The notes beneath the pieces are model-generated. The model did no database searches. It was not told where the DNA came from and saw nothing but the letters and a program-made list of their open reading frames with translations. 64,000 nucleotides of DNA from Lichina pygmaea (taxonomy: Eukaryota > Ascomycota > Lichinomycetes > Lichinales > Lichinaceae): NCBI GenBank assembly GCA_963422465.1, contig OY730171.1:310001-374000 (forward strand), in the 5' to 3' direction. Each line of letters starts with the position of its first letter. Position 1 is the first letter of the stretch. Shown here one piece after another: positions 54,237 through 64,000 of this stretch. A program made the position numbers and the translations under genes.

Positions 54237-56605
54237 ATGGACAAGCAATCAGTCTTCTCACTAAGTGTCCTTGCCCCAGATGTCAGTGATGTCGAGGGCT
54301 CCAGAACGCAAATACAGAACCGGCTTCGGGATTTCTTGATGGAGTTCCGGCTCGATAACGCCTTTATCTATCAGTATGTTCCTCGATCTCGAGAGCGCAG
54401 CGACCATGGGCTAAGAGCTTCATTAGAGATCAAATTCGCGAGAATGTGCTCATCAGACGATACTACTGTGACGTCGATGTAGCCCATCTAGTTTCTTACG
54501 ATGAAGAGCTCGCGCACAAACTGACGACTCAGCCCGCTGATATCATTCCTTTGGTAGAGTGACCCTGTCCATCCCGTTATCAGGCTGCGGCTCTGACTCC
54601 GAGTCAAGTTTGAAGAGGCCATCAAGATCTGCTCCAGGCGGATCGTGTTCCCTATCCATGGCGACATCGCACTCCCCGAACATCAACTACTACTCCACTC
54701 GACCGCCTCACACCTCTCCATCCGGGATCTTGATGCGACCAACATATCTCATCTCGTCCGTATCCCGGGAATCGTCATAGGCGCATCAACACTGTCGTCC
54801 AAAGCGACTGCGCTGAATATTAAATGCCGGAATTGTCAGCAGTCTCAGACGCTGCCGGTCACCGGCGGCTTTTCGGGCATCAGCCTGCCCCGAAACTGTT
54901 CTCGAGATCGACCGGAAAATGACCCGTCCCCCAAATGCCCGCTAGACCCGTACTACATCGTCCACGAGAAAAGCCAGTTCATCGACCAGCAGGTGTTGAA
55001 GCTCCAGGAGGCTCCGGATCAGGTGCCCGTGGGCGAACTCCCGAGGCACATCTTGGTCTCAGCGGATCGATACTTGACGAACCTCGTCGTTCCCGGCTCT
55101 CGATGTACGATCATGGGCGTCTTCTCGATCTACCAGGCGAAGGGCTCCAAGGGCTCGACGAGCGCCGCCGTGGCCATCCGAAACCCATATCTCCGAGCGG
55201 TGGGCATCAAGAGCGACGTGGACTACACGTCCAAAGGCAGCGCCATCTTCACGGAGGAAGAAGAGAACGAGTTCCTGGAGATGAGCCGCCGACCCGACCT
55301 CTACGACGTGTTCGCACGATGCATTGCGCCGTCCATCTACGGCAACGTCGACATCAAGAAGGCCATAGCGTGTCTGCTGCTGGGCGGTTCGAAGAAGATC
55401 TTGCCCGACGGCATGAGGCTCCGAGGCGACATCAACGTCCTCCTGCTCGGCGATCCCGGCACGGCCAAGTCGCAGTTGCTCAAGTTCGTCGAGAAGGCTG
55501 CCCCGGTCGCCATCTACACGTCAGGCAAGGGCTCGTCCGCGGCGGGTCTGACGGCCTCGGTCCAGCGGGACAACACGACACGCGAGTTCTACCTCGAGGG
55601 CGGGGCGATGGTGCTGGCCGACGGTGGGGTCGTGTGCATCGACGAGTTCGACAAGATGCGCGACGAGGATCGGGTCGCGATCCACGAGGCCATGGAGCAG
55701 CAGACCATCTCCATCGCCAAGGCCGGCATCACCACCATCCTCAATGCCCGCACCTCGGTGCTTGCCGCCGCCAATCCGATCTTCGGTCGGTACGACGACC
55801 TCAAGACGCCTGGTGAGAACATCGACTTCCAGACGACCATCCTCTCGCGCTTCGACATGATCTTCATCGTACGCGACGAGCACGAACGGGGCCGCGACGA
55901 GCGTATCGCGCGTCACGTCATGGGCATCCACATGGGCGGCCGTGGTGACGTTGATCAAGTCGAGGCCGAGATCCCCGTCGAGAAGATGAAGCGCTACATC
56001 AGCTACTGTAAACAGTGAGTCATCCTCCACCAGCGATCTTTCCCGGACCATGTCCGCTCTACGCGCGCGCGGACAGCTCATATATGCTTCCTTGCCCCTC
56101 TCCCTCCAGAAAATGCGCACCACGCCTCTCCCCAGAAGCGGCCGAGAAGCTCTCGTCGCACTTTGTCTCGATCCGACGACAGGTGCACCACGCCGAGTTG
56201 AACGCCAACGCGCGGTCGTCCATCCCGATCACGGTGCGGCAACTCGAGGCGATCGTGCGCATCAGCGAGTCCCTCGCCAAGATCTCGCTGTCGCCCGTGG
56301 CCACAGAAGCACACGTCGACGAGGCGATACGGCTCTTCTTGGCCTCGACCATGGACGCCGTCAACCAAGGCGCGAGCCAAGGCGGTAGCCAGGAGCTGAT
56401 GCAGGAAGTCACCAAGGTCGAGGACGAGCTGCGCCGGCGTCTCCCGATCGGCTGGAGTACGTCCCTGGCGACGCTGCGTCGAGAGTTTGTCGAGTCGAGG
56501 GGCTACTCGGAGCAGGCTCTCAACCGAGCCCTGATCGTTCTTCAACGGCGGGATTCCATCCAGTTCCGATCGCAGGGAGCCCAGGTCTACCGCAGCGGCG
56601 TCTGA
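54237..56605 (+). CDS. MCM5: MCM5, subunit of the replicative MCM2-7 helicase
   Basis: Four exons join in frame: 54237-54373, 54427-54553, 54609-56014 and 56110-56605, with introns of 53, 55 and 95 bp, giving 721 residues, the usual MCM5 length. The N-terminal domain has [20 protein letters not shown] and a C4 zinc site (C161, C164, C185, C198). The AAA+ domain has Walker A GDPGTAKS (369-376), Walker B CIDEFD (431-436) and the arginine finger SRFD (501-504). Exon 4 encodes the C-terminal winged-helix region. MCM5 forms the gate with MCM2 in the ring loaded at origins and later part of the CMG helicase. The N-terminal start was chosen because the peptide following it (QTQIQ-like, [14 protein letters not shown]) matches the family from its beginning. 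Confidence 0.96.
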
Positions 56606-58391
56606 ATCACTTCCATACGTATATGCCATGGCGTTGGATCTCTGGTATGACCAGTGTACGAATATGTTTGCTCGCGTTTCTGCAACGGCATGTATGCGCG
56701 CTCTTTGCTTTCTTTGAGGCACTGGGGAGGTCTTTCGGGGGTTGGGGCTAGGGGGACCAACATCTGGAGGTGCATGCGCAGTTCCCTGCTGGACGAACCT
56801 TACTGAAGCCGCTTGGATGTATCAGCAGGGTGGATCGTAGTTGGCACGACTGACGTTGTTCATTCTTATCATCACAAGACGTACAGTAGGTACGGAGTAG
56901 ATGCCATGACGCTGTCGTCGCTCTATGCTTCTCATCTCTCTCTCATCCACTACCTGAGGTACGGCATATTGGCCCGATCTCGACCGAAGGCCTGCCGACG
57001 ACAGACTGGCAAGCGAGATGGAGGTGCTCTGGGACGGCCTCGTCGACGAACGAGGCTTCTATGCCGGGTCAACAACGCAATCGTTACGGCGTTCTGCGAT
57101 GCTCGGGGCAATCACTTTCTGCTCGTTGCCTGGAGAGCACAGAAGCACTTCCCAGGAGGGCCGAGCCTCTCACATCTACATGGCAGTCGAAAGGACTTTT
57201 TTTTGGCAATCAGCAGGACATCGTGCGACCACCGTCTTCCCCTTTGGGAGAGATCTTTTCCGTCTCCGATGGCGAGATGGGGTTCATCGGCTGGCTGCCC
57301 GCGTCGGGCTGGGACCCACAGGAATCACGCGAATCTCCGTTGCGAGTCTGAAGGAGATCTAGTTCCCCATGCTGCTCGGTCTCATGCTAAGCGTCTTTCA
57401 GCCGGGTGAGGGGAGTTCCAAGTGGCTTGCTGACTAGGCTGGCTGGTCGAGGCTCGGTGTGCAGCATCAAGTACAGTACCCCTACTGGAAGGAAGACGAC
57501 TACGAAAATCGGTCTCGCCGAGGTCTCCACAGCATTACTGTGGAGTGACATGTCATTGTCTTAGTTACTCGATTGCATTGACGACTGCACACGCACACGC
57601 TTGCTTATTGCAAGACAGTGATATCCGTCATCCATCACGGACCAAGGACGAGTCTTTCTATGGCGTAGTGAATCTAGTAGATCAAGTTCTGCACAGAAAT
57701 GCTTGGTAAATCCAACGTGGTACTATGCATCATTCATCAAAGACCAATGAAGAGTCTTTCTATGAAACGGTGAGTCCAGACCAAGTCCTCGGGTATTCCA
57801 TCAACTCTGCTATGACCACCGTCCTAGAACTACATGCATACTGTTTTGGCTGCTCCGATCTGTCTACAGTTTCGCAAGATTATCATCTTCCCATCAATGA
57901 TCAGAGGTCAACTCATGACAATGCTTCCGCGTCCACGGAATTCAACGCCCCGGGGTATGTTTTCATCGATTTCATCTTTCCCTGGAAATGGCTGCATGTT
58001 AAAGGCACACGGATCATAAGGGTAGATCACAAACTTAGATACTTTACTGAGTGACTGCACCAAGTACCGCACCCATGGGAACTACAAAGAATAGATCTAC
58101 TTACTGTGGATTGGAGAGATGACGAAGACGGTCGGTCAAGAGGGTCAAAGTATTCAATTCGAGCACAGAGCGTATTTCGATTTCTTGGTAACTTGCATAG
58201 CTCATGATAAAGATGCATAAAGGACGGGCCGTCCTCTAGTAATCATGGCGCCGTGGACAACCCATGTTGGGAAAAAGGAGAAAAAAGACTTACCGGAGAC
58301 GGCGGGTTCACGATTCTCCTTCCTGTTCGGCCGATCTGCCAAAGCATGCGCGTACCACGTCTTAACACCGCACAGAGATCACGACATCGGC
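56606..58391. other. Gap without a supported gene
   Basis: ORFs overlap in all three plus frames at 56813-57409 with no recognisable motif. Two ~50-bp near copies (CCAAGGACGAGTCTTTCTAT at 57642 and the similar CCAATGAAGAGTCTTTCTAT at 57743) lie 100 bp apart. Nothing else is recognisable. Confidence 0.45.
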
Positions 58392-59528
58392 CTAGCGCTC
58401 GGCCTCTCTCGGCCCTACGACGGGTTGCCGTATCCATGCCTGTATCTCAAATTCGCCCATGAGCGGGAAATATCCCTCGTCTTCATCCTGGTCCTCGGCC
58501 GACCTCGGCCCTACAAGAGGCTGCCGTCTCCATGCCGCGACTTCAAAGTCGTCCATGATGGGGAAATCCTCGTCCTCGGCCAAGCTCGGTCCCACCAGAG
58601 GCTGGCGTCGCCATGCCGCGAGTTCGAACTCGTCCATGATAGGAAAGTCCTCGTCCTCGGCCGATCTCGGTCCTACGATCGGCTGCCGTTGCCAAGCGCT
58701 CGTTTCGAACTCGTCCATGATAAAGGGGCTGGCCGGTATCGGCCGAAGAGGCTCGAAAGGAGAAGGTGGCGACGGATCGACGGGGCCGCTCTCGAGCGAA
58801 TCTAGTTCCCGGAGCCACTCGTAAGCATCCCGGCTTTCTTGCAGCTCCGCATGACCGAGGAAAGGATCGACGACGACGTACTTGTCCGATTCGCTCACCG
58901 AGCTAGCGCGACGGGGCGCGTCGAAGGTATCCGGGACGGATGTGTCGGCCATCTCGACCCCCGGTCCGCCCGGCGGGCTATGCGGCTCCGCCTGTAACGG
59001 ACGGCAGTACCTGTTCGACCAGGTCGGGGGCGCCGGGGCGAGCAAGTAACGGTTCGCCGTCCCAAAGACGCTGTCTCGCTCCAGCAAAGGAGGAGCAGTG
59101 ATGCCCTTGTTTGCCAGTACCCTCCTGCGATCGGTGAAGTGCAGCCGCTGGAGCTGGCTGGAGATGTTGGCCATCGCGGCCTGGCCCGCCTGGCGGGTGC
59201 GTCGGATCGCTCGACGAGGGGAAAGAGCGCTCAAGATTCTACGCGCTGGATGATGTGGCTTACCAGTCGGACCGGCGCCAGTAGGGCCCGAAGATCGAGG
59301 TGCAATCGGCTCTTGCGCGTAGGAGCGGCCAGCGCTCCTCCGAGTCGAGGCGAACGAAGGACCCGGGATCAGATCGGCCGGGTGCACGGCCCGGCTCAGC
59401 TTAAGCGCCGACGGGAAGTGGTCGGGGTCAGACATTGGTGAAGTGAACTGGCGATCTTGTCGAGACAGTCCTTTTCCCCTCTGTTGGTCCCGCAAGTCTC
59501 GGGAGAGGGCAACCGGGCTGATGATCAA
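58392..59528 (-). CDS. Unrecognised protein with four C-terminal ~30-residue repeats
   Basis: A 378-codon frame; a start at 59435 (MSDPDHFPSA) is an equally good choice and would give 347 residues. The N-terminal two thirds are Ser/Pro/Arg-rich and look disordered. From about residue 267 (58730 down to 58395), four copies follow of a repeat with the pattern F-MxEFExxAWxRQPxVGPrsAEdED. The copies differ most in the residues before AW. Each unit has one Trp and an acidic end, and at DNA level the copies are about 80% alike, so they arose by recent tandem duplication. No known domain matches. A short helical peptide repeat that binds a partner is a guess. Copy number may vary between strains. 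Confidence 0.6.
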   Translation of the reverse strand: MIISPVALSRDLRDQQRGKGLSRQDRQFTSPMSDPDHFPSALKLSRAVHPADLIPGPSFASTRRSAGRSYAQEPIAPRSSGPTGAGPTGKPHHPARRILSALSPRRAIRRTRQAGQAAMANISSQLQRLHFTDRRRVLANKGITAPPLLERDSVFGTANRYLLAPAPPTWSNRYCRPLQAEPHSPPGGPGVEMADTSVPDTFDAPRRASSVSESDKYVVVDPFLGHAELQESRDAYEWLRELDSLESGPVDPSPPSPFEPLRPIPASPFIMDEFETSAWQRQPIVGPRSAEDEDFPIMDEFELAAWRRQPLVGPSLAEDEDFPIMDDFEVAAWRRQPLVGPRSAEDQDEDEGYFPLMGEFEIQAWIRQPVVGPREAER

Positions 59529-59828
59529 CAGACCGGCTAGCTTGCTGATGAACTGATATCCGATGGGGTACGTAACGTAGAAGCATCCTTAAATATACAG
59601 GATGTCTATCCCTGCACTATGACCGAATGACTGTGGCACAACGATAGAACAATCGTAGAACGATCGTAGGACAATTGCATGGTTGCACAGCAATGGCATT
59701 GTTCGTAGAACAACGCGACTCTTCAAGGGAACAAAGGCCGCTGCTGAAATGAAGTGGACGGCATTACCGTAGGGACGAGCTTGTTCTGGAGGCAATGCTT
59801 GAATCTCGTACGTATGTACGTATGTACG

Positions 59829-59993
59829 TGTTAGGATTGCAACACTGCCAAGGTCCAATCTCGGGAAGGACACGGCGGGCTGCAGAATAGAGGCTGAATA
59901 GGGAACTGAGCAGGGGTTGAATTCGTGTATATAGCGAGTGCTTTTTCCCTAAAGAAATTGACAACGGCTCTTCCCTGCCTCCCAGCTCCAACA
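59829..59993 (+). repeat. 5' LTR of the gag-only element
   Basis: 165 bp, identical to 61111-61275. Contains a TATA-like GTGTATATAG about 55 bases before its end. Confidence 0.97.
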
Positions 59994-60005
59994 GGTTATG
60001 AGCCC
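59994..60005 (+). promoter_or_regulatory. Half-tRNA(iMet) primer-binding site of the gag-only element
   Basis: GGTTATGAGCCC directly after the LTR, identical to the site in the RT-less copia element at 43397-43408. Confidence 0.75.
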
Positions 60006-60197
60006 GGAATCTGCGCAAGTTGAAGCCGTCCGCCTACCAGCTGCGATAAGCCAGGTCGTCTGCCAGCTACGAGAAGTCTGAGTCGTTCACCAGCTACGAG
60101 AAGTCTGAGTCGTTCACTAGCTACGAGAAGCTAAGTCGGTTTCTGCAGCGAGAAGCAGTCAGTCGGTCAACGAGCAATCCCACCTGCGATCACCGCG

Positions 60198-61085
60198 ATG
60201 TCGGCGTCCACCAGCAAGCTGTCGGTCAGGATTGACCAGCTCACGGCGTACAACTACGACACATGGAAGACGAAGATGGAGATGCTGTTGATCCGGGAGC
60301 GCCTCTGGGCAGTCGTCTCAGAGAAGAAGACGAGGCCTAAGGCGAAAGGAAAAGAAAAGGAGGACTCGGACGAGCCAACGGACACCCAGCTGGCATTTGA
60401 TGAGGAGGCTGAACGAGCAACAGCCACAATCTTTCTCTACCTCAGCGACAGCGTCGGCAGGAACGTACGAGGCATCCGTGATCCAGTCCAACTTTGGAAG
60501 AAACTACACGACCTGTACGGCCAAACCGGTTTCTCGACTCGCCACTGGCTGTGGCAGCGGCTGTTCAAGGCCGAGCTACGGGGCTACAAGTCGGCGATTG
60601 AGTACACGGAGGAGATACGGTCAATAGCGGAGCAGTTGAAGGACGCAGGCTTTGAGGTCCACGATGAGATCTTGGCCACGGCACTACTGCAAGGATTGGA
60701 TGGGAGCTACAAGGCTTTCGTCTCCTTCACGACCCAGGTTTACCGTACGGACGAAACAATCAGCTTTGATAAGCTGGTTGCCAACATCATTGATGAAAGT
60801 CGGCGGATGGGGTCGGAAGAACAGGAGCTAGAGCGGGCTCTACGAGCTACAGACTCAGCAAAAGGAAAAGGACGATGTGGACACTGTCGGAAGATAGGGC
60901 ACCGGAGCAAGAACTGCTGGACGAAACACCCGGAACTTCGACCGAACGACGACTCGGCCTCGGACTCAGATTCGAAGGACGAAACGGACCATCGGAGCAA
61001 GAAGAAAGGGGAAAAGAAGAGACAGCAGCGGAAGCACACAGCCCATCTAGCAGTCACTTCATCATCGTCGGATTTGGTATTCTGA
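60198..61085 (+). CDS. Copia-type gag protein
   Basis: A 295-residue intact ORF. YDTWKTKMEMLLIRERLWAV and the following helices are typical of the copia gag (UBN2-type) capsid domain. The zinc knuckle CGHCRKIGHRSKNC is at residues 227-240 (C-x2-C-x4-H-x4-C). A charged Lys/Glu/Asp linker follows, and the ORF stops after AVTSSSSDLVF. In full-length copia elements the protease DSG motif would come next, so the internal deletion lies just there. The gap of 190 bases between primer site and ATG is a normal leader and contains a triplicated ~27-bp unit (AGCTACGAGAAG). Confidence 0.92.
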   Translation: MSASTSKLSVRIDQLTAYNYDTWKTKMEMLLIRERLWAVVSEKKTRPKAKGKEKEDSDEPTDTQLAFDEEAERATATIFLYLSDSVGRNVRGIRDPVQLWKKLHDLYGQTGFSTRHWLWQRLFKAELRGYKSAIEYTEEIRSIAEQLKDAGFEVHDEILATALLQGLDGSYKAFVSFTTQVYRTDETISFDKLVANIIDESRRMGSEEQELERALRATDSAKGKGRCGHCRKIGHRSKNCWTKHPELRPNDDSASDSDSKDETDHRSKKKGEKKRQQRKHTAHLAVTSSSSDLVF

Positions 61086-61110
61086 CAACCCTGCCAGTGT
61101 TGAGGGGGGG

Positions 61111-61275
61111 TGTTAGGATTGCAACACTGCCAAGGTCCAATCTCGGGAAGGACACGGCGGGCTGCAGAATAGAGGCTGAATAGGGAACTGAGCAGGGGTT
61201 GAATTCGTGTATATAGCGAGTGCTTTTTCCCTAAAGAAATTGACAACGGCTCTTCCCTGCCTCCCAGCTCCAACA
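61111..61275 (+). repeat. 3' LTR of the gag-only element
   Basis: 165 bp, identical to 59829-59993, followed by the GTACG duplication. Confidence 0.97.
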
Positions 61276-61279
61276 GTAC

Positions 61280-63040
61280 GTAGTACCGTAGTCGATCACG
61301 TGACGCTCGTTATCACCCAACGCTCGGTTGAGCGACCAAGTACCCCCTCGACAAAAAGTTGAATAACTCAATAGATATTTGTTGGAATCATCTCAAATTT
61401 GGATATGTGATAGAGCAGCATGTATAGAAGAGATATTGAGCAATAGAAATCTAGTGTACAAAACATGATGGCTTCTTCATAACCCAACCACGTGAAGTCA
61501 GTTTGAGACTGTCCTTCCTGGAGCTCAACTTATCTCCGTCATTTTCAACAACAGGACCTTCCTGGCTTGGTTGAAATGATTCCTTGATAGGCCCTGAATA
61601 TCTCTGAACTTTCTCTTTCTCTGCAGTCTGCGTACTATAGTCAATTACATAACACTTGGTATCACTCAACACTCAGTTGGTGACTACCTTGATAAAAACT
61701 TGAATATCACAACAAATCTTTGTCAGAATAGTCTCAGACTTGAATATGTGGTGGATGAGAATATATAAAAGAGATAGGGAGTATTAGAAGTCTAGTGTAC
61801 ACAGGATGATAGCTTGCTCAAGACTTGGTCATGTGAAGTCAGTTTTAGAGCTTCCTTTTCTGAATTCTACTTTTTTCCGGTATTTTTAATAAGACAGGTC
61901 TTATTACTTGGTGGAAAAGAGTTCTTAATAGTAGCTGAGCTTTCCTGAACCTTCTGTTCTTCTCCTATCTGATCATTGGATTGCTTAACTATGTACAACC
62001 AGAGTCACAAACTGCCAACTTTAACTTGGGTGATTGGAGGTGTTACTGACTATTCAGGATAAATCAGAGTACTGGTCTTGTTGTTTGTTGTAGTCTCGCT
62101 AGGTAGAAACCATTGTTAATACAATAGTTGATCACACATCTTCTCCTGCATAGTGAATACTATCAGAGCAAAAACTTGTAACTGACATCATATCCTTCAA
62201 GTAGAATAAGTTATTTTCCTTGTCACTTCTTCTTCTCCAAGTTCTTGGAAGTATTTTTCTGTTAAAGGGATAAAAAAACTAACATCAAGAGGTTGATTGA
62301 TTGATCAGCTTGAGATCTCTCAAGCCGAGCTATCCATCTACTAAATATGGTGCCTTCCTGGCCCGGCCTGTCCAAAGTGGCAGGTGGCGGGTGGCAGGTG
62401 GTCTCTGACAATCTCTTGGGTGAAGAGGTATGTGCACGTCACACTAGGCATGCCCCATAGCAATAGTGTTTGAAAAATCAACAAAATTTAGTCTATTATT
62501 CACGAATAAGACTAAAGAGAATGATACAAGCTTGGAAAAAGCTTTAATATAAGTTATAGACTTAGCCAGTTGTGTTTCTTATCAATAGGCTTTGATGGTA
62601 GGAAAAAGTGCGTAGTAACAAGTGCAAGAAAAGAAGACAGAAAAGTAAGTAAAAAAGATAGCTAATAGAGAAGTCAAGAAGTGATTAGAAGGAGAAAGAC
62701 AAGTTCAGAAGGCTGAAAGGTCTATGAAAGAATCTTTCCCACCAGCCAAAGAGGCTTCTCCCAACGTTGGTGACAGCAACAAGGGGTGGGAAGATGACAA
62801 GGTCCTGAACATGTATTTACATTATCACGTCACAAAGAAGCTATCATACTCCGTATACTAGAATTCCGCTGCTCAATATCTTTTCTATATATACTGCTCT
62901 ATCTCATATCCAAATTGGAGATGATTCTGACTGCTGGTTGTCGAGTTATTTCCAAAATTGTCGAGGGGGTCCTCGGTGGGTTAAGTGAGCGTTGACTGAT
63001 ATCGAGCGTCACGTGATCGGGTACGGTACTCCGTACGGAG
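61280..63040. mobile_element. AT-rich non-coding element with long inverted repeats
   Basis: The left end (from about 61280, clearest from CGATCACGTGACGCTCG at 61293) matches the reverse complement of the right end (ending at 63019, CGAGCGTCACGTGATCG) for about 180 bp at roughly 80% identity. Blocks such as CCCCCTCGACAA, TTTGGATATG and AAGATATTGAGCA are shared. The interior has no coding capacity. A target duplication could not be identified because both flanks are GTAC-rich. It may be a non-autonomous Mutator-like or foldback element. The gag-only copia element lies exactly against its left edge. Confidence 0.65.
61293..61965 (+). repeat. Tandem duplication of the element's left end, one copy mutated
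   Basis: 61293-61625 and 61642-61965 are direct repeats offset by about 349 bp. The second copy is more AT-rich, and most differences read as C-to-T or G-to-A relative to the first (for example GATCACGTGACGCTCG against AATTACATAACACTTG). Confidence 0.75.
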
Positions 63041-63938
63041 TAGTTACCTAGACATTGGGCCATGTCTGATTTGCCCACCGTGGCATGCCGGGTGCGGTGT
63101 CGACCAGATGCGGTTGAGGAACACGATCACGTGATCGTGCTTCTCCAGAACGGCTCCATTACGTCATATGAAACATTTCTCTACCGGCTCGTGCCGCCGA
63201 AGGAGGGTCTCGGTCCTCCTAGACATTCCGTGTTGAGCTCGACGTGTCGGCGCCACCGTATCACGTGCCTCGGCCGAACCTGCCTCGAGGATCAGGCCAC
63301 CAGTACTTTTGTAGGGCACGCAGCGCTACGCAGTCGTCGATCAGAGGTGATGAGAAATGGCTTGGCAACGGCCTCGGCGCGGAAGGGGAAAAGGGGAAAT
63401 TTGTGAATTCCCACCGGCCGAACGTACCTTCCGTTTGACTTTCTCCACCGTCTCCTCCTCGTCCGTTCCTCCTTCCTCCCCGGTATAAGTAGCTCGTCCT
63501 CCTTCCACCTCATCTCCGAGATCGTGCCATTGACCACTTCCAAACTCGACAGCTCTCGAGGACCCACGTCCTTCGATATCGTACTTTCCTCGGTTGGAAG
63601 AGCAGCACCCGTCACCTCGATCGAAGGCAAGGCGCAGCGCATTTAGCTTCAAGGTCAGTGGCTTCCGTTGGTGGGGTGGGGGAGCACTTGTGGGGAAGCT
63701 CCTTTCCCGAACACATCCGAGATCGGGACAGGGCATCCGCTGACGCTGTTCGCTTCTTTGCTCGACAGTGCCGCAAATCTTTCTTTCCAACTTGGCTCTC
63801 GAGACATCCCACAACAACCGCTTCCCGTCGACGAGCAACAACCGGCTCGCGCAGCTTCGTCTCCCTGCGCCTGTCAGAGACCACGGATAGTACCCACTGC
63901 CGGGCAGCTGCCACTGCGACGTACCCTCCTTCCTCACG
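63041..63938. other. Upstream region of glycogen synthase
   Basis: No separate gene is firmly supported. A likely 5' leader intron runs from GTCAGT at 63653 to GCTCGACAG near 63759, judged from splice consensus and from the lack of coding sense. CT-rich DNA at 63430-63490 may be promoter. Palindromes CACGTGATCG and GATCACGTGATCG occur near 63011 and 63125. Confidence 0.45.
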
Positions 63939-64000
63939 ATGGACGGCGAATCCCCGAAACGGGACGTCAAGAACCATGTCTTGTTTGAGTTCTCCACGGA
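63939..64000 (+). CDS. GSY1: N-terminus of glycogen synthase (partial)
   Basis: The last 62 bases encode MDGESPKRDVKNHVLFEFST and one more Glu. RDVKNHLLFE is the conserved start of fungal and animal glycogen synthase (GT3), preceding the UDP-glucose/sugar-binding first Rossmann domain. The enzyme extends alpha-1,4-glucan chains from UDP-glucose. Only about 21 residues are visible, but the motif is distinctive. The gene continues beyond the window. Confidence 0.75.
   Translation, partial: MDGESPKRDVKNHVLFEFST

Larger units (their letters stand above)
59829..61275 (+). mobile_element. Gag-only copia-type element (TR-GAG-like), 1447 bp
   Basis: Two 165-bp LTRs (TGTTAGGA...CCAACA) that look identical base for base flank a primer-binding site, a single gag ORF and a G-rich polypurine tract (61102-61110). 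The 5-bp target duplication GTACG is perfect (59824-59828, 61276-61280). No protease, integrase or reverse transcriptase is present. Gag is intact, so the element must borrow the other functions. Identical LTRs imply very recent insertion. Confidence 0.95.

Noticed and set aside
61451-62900. A transposase gene inside the AT-rich inverted-repeat element.
   Set aside because: No ORF longer than about 75 codons and no transposase motif on either strand; the element is non-coding.

Overview
The window reads as nuclear DNA of a filamentous ascomycete (Pezizomycotina, probably Sordariomycetes-like). Protein genes carry short GT..AG introns (43-121 nt, one of 301 nt), coding DNA is GC-rich, and the gene set is fungal: GT15 mannosyltransferase, ELO elongase, fungal-type COX6, FAL1, VPS54 and the start of glycogen synthase. 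Intergenic DNA is full of short GTAC/CCGTACGG palindromes, microsatellites and C homopolymers. The species is not determinable from the sequence alone.

Layout. 1-3 kb: end of an acidic protein and an unrecognised gene. 4.6-7.8 kb: a pogo/Fot1-type DNA transposon with 106-bp perfect terminal inverted repeats and a dead transposase. 8.5-30.1 kb: a mostly host region with a VOC/PhnB-like protein, ELO fatty-acid elongase (4 exons), COX6 (4 exons), a GT15 mannosyltransferase (4 exons), a KEN-box protein, a tRNA-like locus, ribokinase, and a divergent pair of splicing factor SF3a60 (PRP9) and DEAD-box helicase FAL1/eIF4A-III. The FAL1 gene has 8 exons, one of them only 11 nt.

30.8-47.0 kb is a retrotransposon graveyard with readable nesting. 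A decayed Ty3/gypsy integrase-chromodomain fragment ends in an LTR. That LTR was hit by a solo LTR (target duplication AGTAG). The solo LTR was then hit, in the opposite orientation, by a 6.5-kb chromovirus of the same family (target duplication CGCTC). A second pogo end, a relic of a fungal repeat-associated gene holding a 380-bp inverted-repeat element, and a Ty1/copia element lacking its reverse transcriptase (target duplication CGGCT, sitting in yet another LTR) follow.

47.5-59.5 kb is host again: a three-exon gene for a putative secreted Cys-containing protein, VPS54 (GARP tether), MCM5 (replicative helicase) and a protein ending in four ~30-residue repeats. 59.8-61.3 kb holds a 1.45-kb gag-only copia element with identical LTRs. 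61.3-63.0 kb holds an AT-rich non-coding inverted-repeat element with an internally duplicated end, one copy of which shows RIP-like transitions. The window closes with the first codons of glycogen synthase.

Most striking: (i) an antisense Cys-rich/coiled-coil ORF at the 3' end of the chromovirus; (ii) signs that this chromovirus self-primes reverse transcription; (iii) two non-autonomous copia derivatives sharing a half-tRNA(iMet) primer site; (iv) transposon-restricted C-to-T decay, with CGA read as TGA in almost every broken ORF. All exon boundaries were assigned by eye from splice consensus and frame continuity.
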